From the NCBI GenBank assembly GCA_049582065.1, contig JBAUTF010000157.1, positions 1 to 6,549 on the forward strand: 6,549 bases of DNA, given 5' to 3'. Source of the stretch: DATKSS01 sp049582065 (GTDB lineage Bacteria; Chloroflexota; Dormibacteria; Dormibacterales; Dormibacteraceae). The position numbers were made by a program, and so were the translations under genes. Below the pieces are notes generated by a model, which made no database searches, had not been told where the DNA came from, and saw only the letters and a program-made list of their open reading frames with translations. Positions 5,156 to 6,549 of this stretch are shown here, piece after piece (position 1 is the stretch's first letter; the number at the start of each line of letters is the position of its first letter).

Positions 5156-5277
5156 TTGCCAGGAAGCGTCAGGAAGTGTCAGGGCCTGCCTCACGTATTC
5201 GCCGGTCTGACGGGTCTGCGCCACAGAGCGTCCTGGCGTGTCACAGAGTGTCCTGAGAAGCTGTCAAATAAGCTGTC
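5156..5277 (+). repeat. Phased 10-bp repeat array B with terminal TGTCA pair
   Basis: Three 10-mers at 5156, 5166 and 5176 (TTGCCAGGAA, GCGTCAGGAA, GTGTCAGGGC) are followed by a 32-bp gap starting with CTGCCT. Four 10-mers follow at 5218, 5228, 5238 and 5248 (GCGCCACAGA, GCGTCCTGGC, GTGTCACAGA, GTGTCCTGAG). The array closes with GCTGTCA at 5260 and GCTGTC at 5272. The layout is that of array A: the same 17-bp step from the tRNA fragment, three plus four units, and the 12-bp closing pair. The gap is longer by exactly one 10-bp turn. Sequences have diverged while spacing is kept, which points to selection for protein binding. Confidence 0.72.
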
Positions 5278-5478
5278 CGGCACCCTGGAGGCAACGAGTG
5301 CGACACTCGAGGTCGTTTCCACGGCTCCGGCTGGGTGCTGAGTCGCCTGAAAGGGGACAACGGAACGCACGAGCTCCTACCGCTTTTCGAAGACGCTGTC
5401 TGACTCTCCCAACGGCTCACCAGGCAGCGAATGTCTGCACCGAGTCACCAATCAAAAGAGAGCTAGCTACCACGTACG
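5278..5478. other. Non-coding stretch with one small hairpin
   Basis: CGAGTG-CGA-CACTCG (5295-5309) is a perfect 6-bp stem with a 3-nt loop, close behind array B; its role is unknown. A 59-codon frame on the - strand (5370-5191, GTG start, AGGAG only 3 nt upstream) runs through the array and resembles no family. Otherwise nothing is seen up to the stop of the DUF1801 gene. Confidence 0.4.
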
Positions 5479-5943
5479 TCAACCGGCCGCTTTCTTGACC
5501 AGCTTGCCGATCTTTTCTTCGATGGCGGAGGTGAGTCTGTTCACTGCAAAAGAGGTAGCCCAAAAGTCACCGTCATCGAGGTTTGCGTCCTGCTGGAAAC
5601 CGAAGGTCGCGTACCTTGACTTGAACTTTGCTCCGCTCTGGAAGAAGCAGATGACCTTGCCGTCCTTCGCATAAGCGGGCATGCCGTACCAGGTTTTCGG
5701 ACTGAGAGTCGGCGCGTTGGCTTTGACGATGGCGTGGATCCGCTCGGCCATGACGCGATCCGGTTTCGCCATCTCGGCGATCTTCGCGAGTACGTCGCTT
5801 TCCCCGTCCACCTTGCCTGAGCGAGCCCGTCGCCGCTCGTTGAGGGTCTCCCTCATCGCGGCTCGTTCCTCGGCTGACAACAACGCGTCTCCCTTGCCGG
5901 CGGTGCGGCGAACCGATGTCTGCGTGGCCTTCTTTTTGCTCAT
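5479..5943 (-). CDS. DUF1801 (YdhG/Fra-like) domain protein
   Basis: A 154-aa protein. Residues about 1-45 are a basic, low-complexity lead (SKKKATQTSVRRT). The DUF1801 domain follows, with KTWYGMPAYAKDGKVICFFQ (83-102), RYATFGFQQDANLDDGDFW (110-128) and the closing helix SAIEEKIGKLVKKA. In relatives the domain is found in Bacillus iron-chaperone-like proteins and in many uncharacterised actinobacterial proteins; the role here is unknown. The ATG at 5943 is chosen because GAGGAGG (5956-5950) lies 6 nt upstream. An in-frame TTG at 5958 would place the ribosome binding site inside the gene. It is transcribed leftward, probably alone, from a promoter overlapped by a perfect palindrome. It lies just inside the second tRNA-linked element. 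Confidence 0.88.
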   Translation of the reverse strand: MSKKKATQTSVRRTAGKGDALLSAEERAAMRETLNERRRARSGKVDGESDVLAKIAEMAKPDRVMAERIHAIVKANAPTLSPKTWYGMPAYAKDGKVICFFQSGAKFKSRYATFGFQQDANLDDGDFWATSFAVNRLTSAIEEKIGKLVKKAAG

Positions 5944-5982
5944 GGTGTTCCTCCTCAAGGCTGGGCATTAGTGGCAGGGCAC

Positions 5983-6010
5983 ACTGTATCCGCGATAACT
6001 CGGTTATCGC
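5983..6010 (-). promoter_or_regulatory. Promoter with palindromic operator for the DUF1801 gene
   Basis: GCGATAAC-TCG-GTTATCGC (5992-6010) is a perfect 8-bp inverted repeat with a 3-nt centre. On the - strand TACAGT (5988-5983) is a TANNNT -10 box 40 nt before the ATG, so the palindrome would occupy the space between -10 and -35. That is the classic repressor position, for example for a TetR- or MarR-type dimer. No regulator gene is visible nearby. The palindrome is a fact of the sequence; the regulatory role is inferred. Confidence 0.5.
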
Positions 6011-6025
6011 CTTGGCGGACGCGCA

Positions 6026-6187
6026 TGGGCGATAGCGCAAGCCTCGGCGATGAAGCAGCGATCGGATTCGGAGTTCCCGACCTGTGCCAGCAGTCAGGAC
6101 CGCGGCCATCCGGCTGCTGATGGCATCAGAGCTCGGCGGGAGCCTGGTTGAACTTTCGGTCGAGCCTGCCGTGACACCGTCGTGCAT
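6026..6187 (-). pseudogene. N-terminal remnant of a Vsr mismatch endonuclease
   Basis: From an ATG at 6187 the - strand reads about 54 codons whose second half, PPSSDAISSRMAAVL followed by GRELRIRSLLHRRGLRYRP, matches the N-terminal region of very-short-patch repair (Vsr) endonucleases (SRxM...T..E...RxxLHxRGLRYR). Similarity stops at about 6026. The catalytic part that should follow (the PGRPD-type aspartate, and FWHGC) is missing. The frame continues openly across the DUF1801 promoter and gene in the wrong phase, which has no coding meaning. Vsr genes usually sit with cytosine methylases in mobile or defence islands; no methylase is seen here. The identification rests on a short motif. Confidence 0.5.
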
Positions 6188-6312
6188 GGCGAGGGGCGCT
6201 AGCAAGGTTCGCCGTCGACTGCCTGCCGGTGCATCCGACAATTGCTGCGTCTCAATATTCAGCGTCTTCATGCCGGCCCGCTTGAGTCGCTCGAGGCTTG
6301 GCACGAGGGAAT
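6188..6312. other. Short spacer, nothing recognised
   Basis: The spacer lies between the BNR-protein stop and the Vsr remnant. The - strand frame leading into the remnant is open here (GMKTLNIETQQLSD), but no start with a ribosome binding site, family motif or terminator hairpin is visible. Confidence 0.35.
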
Positions 6313-6549
6313 CTAGCCAGGCGCGGCGACGGGCGCCTTGGCTGGTGTCCAGTGAAGGCCGCCGTCAGAGGTGAGGGTCAAGCCCGAGCTAAGCGAGGGA
6401 TCGAGTCGAGCCCAGGCCGTTTGGGCATCGAAGACACGGAGGAAGTTCAAATCAGAAGGGATAGCGTCAGCGAAACGCGTCCAAGATTGGCCCGCATCCG
6501 ACGACTTGTACAGCACATTGTCCTCTACAGCCCACCAGTGCACTGAGTC
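6313..6549 (-). CDS. BNR/Asp-box repeat protein, C-terminal end only
   Basis: Seventy-eight residues are visible, and the frame is open through the right edge, so the beginning lies outside. Two Asp-box motifs of the SxDxGxxW type are present: SSDAGQSW and TSDGGLHW, each following a hydrophobic strand (WWAVEDNVLYK, SGLTLT). This is the pattern of the beta-propeller proteins annotated as BNR/sialidase-like or Ycf48-like, often exported in bacteria. Nothing here indicates an enzyme. A GTG at 6543 could be read as a start but falls inside a blade (HWWAVEDN), so the gene is taken as truncated by the window, not short. It ends in a TAG at 6315-6313. Confidence 0.75.
   Translation of the reverse strand, partial: DSVHWWAVEDNVLYKSSDAGQSWTRFADAIPSDLNFLRVFDAQTAWARLDPSLSSGLTLTSDGGLHWTPAKAPVAAPG

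Noticed and set aside
5191..5370. 59-codon frame on the - strand with GTG start
   Set aside because: Its AGGAG is only 3 nt from the start, it runs through repeat array B, and it has no recognisable similarity; too weak to call a gene.
5573..6304. A 243-codon open frame on the - strand as one protein
   Set aside because: Its second half is an out-of-phase shadow of the DUF1801 gene, which has its own ribosome binding site. Only the part around 6026-6187 carries family similarity (Vsr).

Overview
The base composition is high GC with strong G/C preference at third codon positions. Together with the TANNNT-type -10 boxes placed for leaderless genes, a DinB/maleylpyruvate-isomerase-like protein, and an Acr3 and ArsR of actinobacterial flavour, this suggests a chromosomal segment of an actinomycete. 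That placement is an inference from family resemblance only. A deep-branching or soil lineage is possible but cannot be decided from the window.

Left part (1-1383): a divergent arsenic-resistance pair. An Acr3-type arsenite efflux permease runs leftward off the window edge, and an ArsR repressor with a Cys-Val-Cys metal site runs rightward. The 76-bp gap between them holds overlapping -10 boxes on the two strands and a TCAA-N6-TTGA palindrome on the arsR start codon, so one ArsR dimer could silence both genes. Region 1384-1956 has no convincing intact gene. It holds a possible broken small reading frame, then the promoter region of the next gene.

Middle (1957-4133): a complete monofunctional haem catalase (about 493 aa) with its own ribosome binding site and a strong terminator hairpin, followed by a small DinB-like putative metal-binding protein that looks leaderless. 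These look like ordinary chromosomal stress genes.

Right part (about 4140-6549): an accessory region built on a tRNA-Lys(CTT) 3' end. Two exact 38-bp copies of tRNA nucleotides 34-71 lie 848 bp apart. On the same side of each copy is the same layout of degenerate 10-bp repeats (three, a gap, then four), closed by a pair of TGTCA boxes 12 bp apart. The spacing from tRNA fragment to first repeat is identical, and the inner gaps differ by exactly 10 bp. The simplest reading is two successive integrations of related tyrosine-recombinase elements at one tRNA gene, each leaving an attR-like end with helically phased integrase arm sites. Between them lies a segment of about 810 bp with no integrase, carrying only a five-helix membrane protein and the tail of another gene. 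Only the left copy retains a tRNA terminator (hairpin plus T run), which marks it as the original chromosome side. The intact tRNA-Lys gene is therefore predicted to lie to the right of the window.

Beyond the second copy are a DUF1801 protein behind a perfect palindromic operator-like site, the N-terminal stub of a Vsr mismatch endonuclease without its catalytic part, and the C-terminal end of a BNR/Asp-box repeat protein that enters from the right edge.
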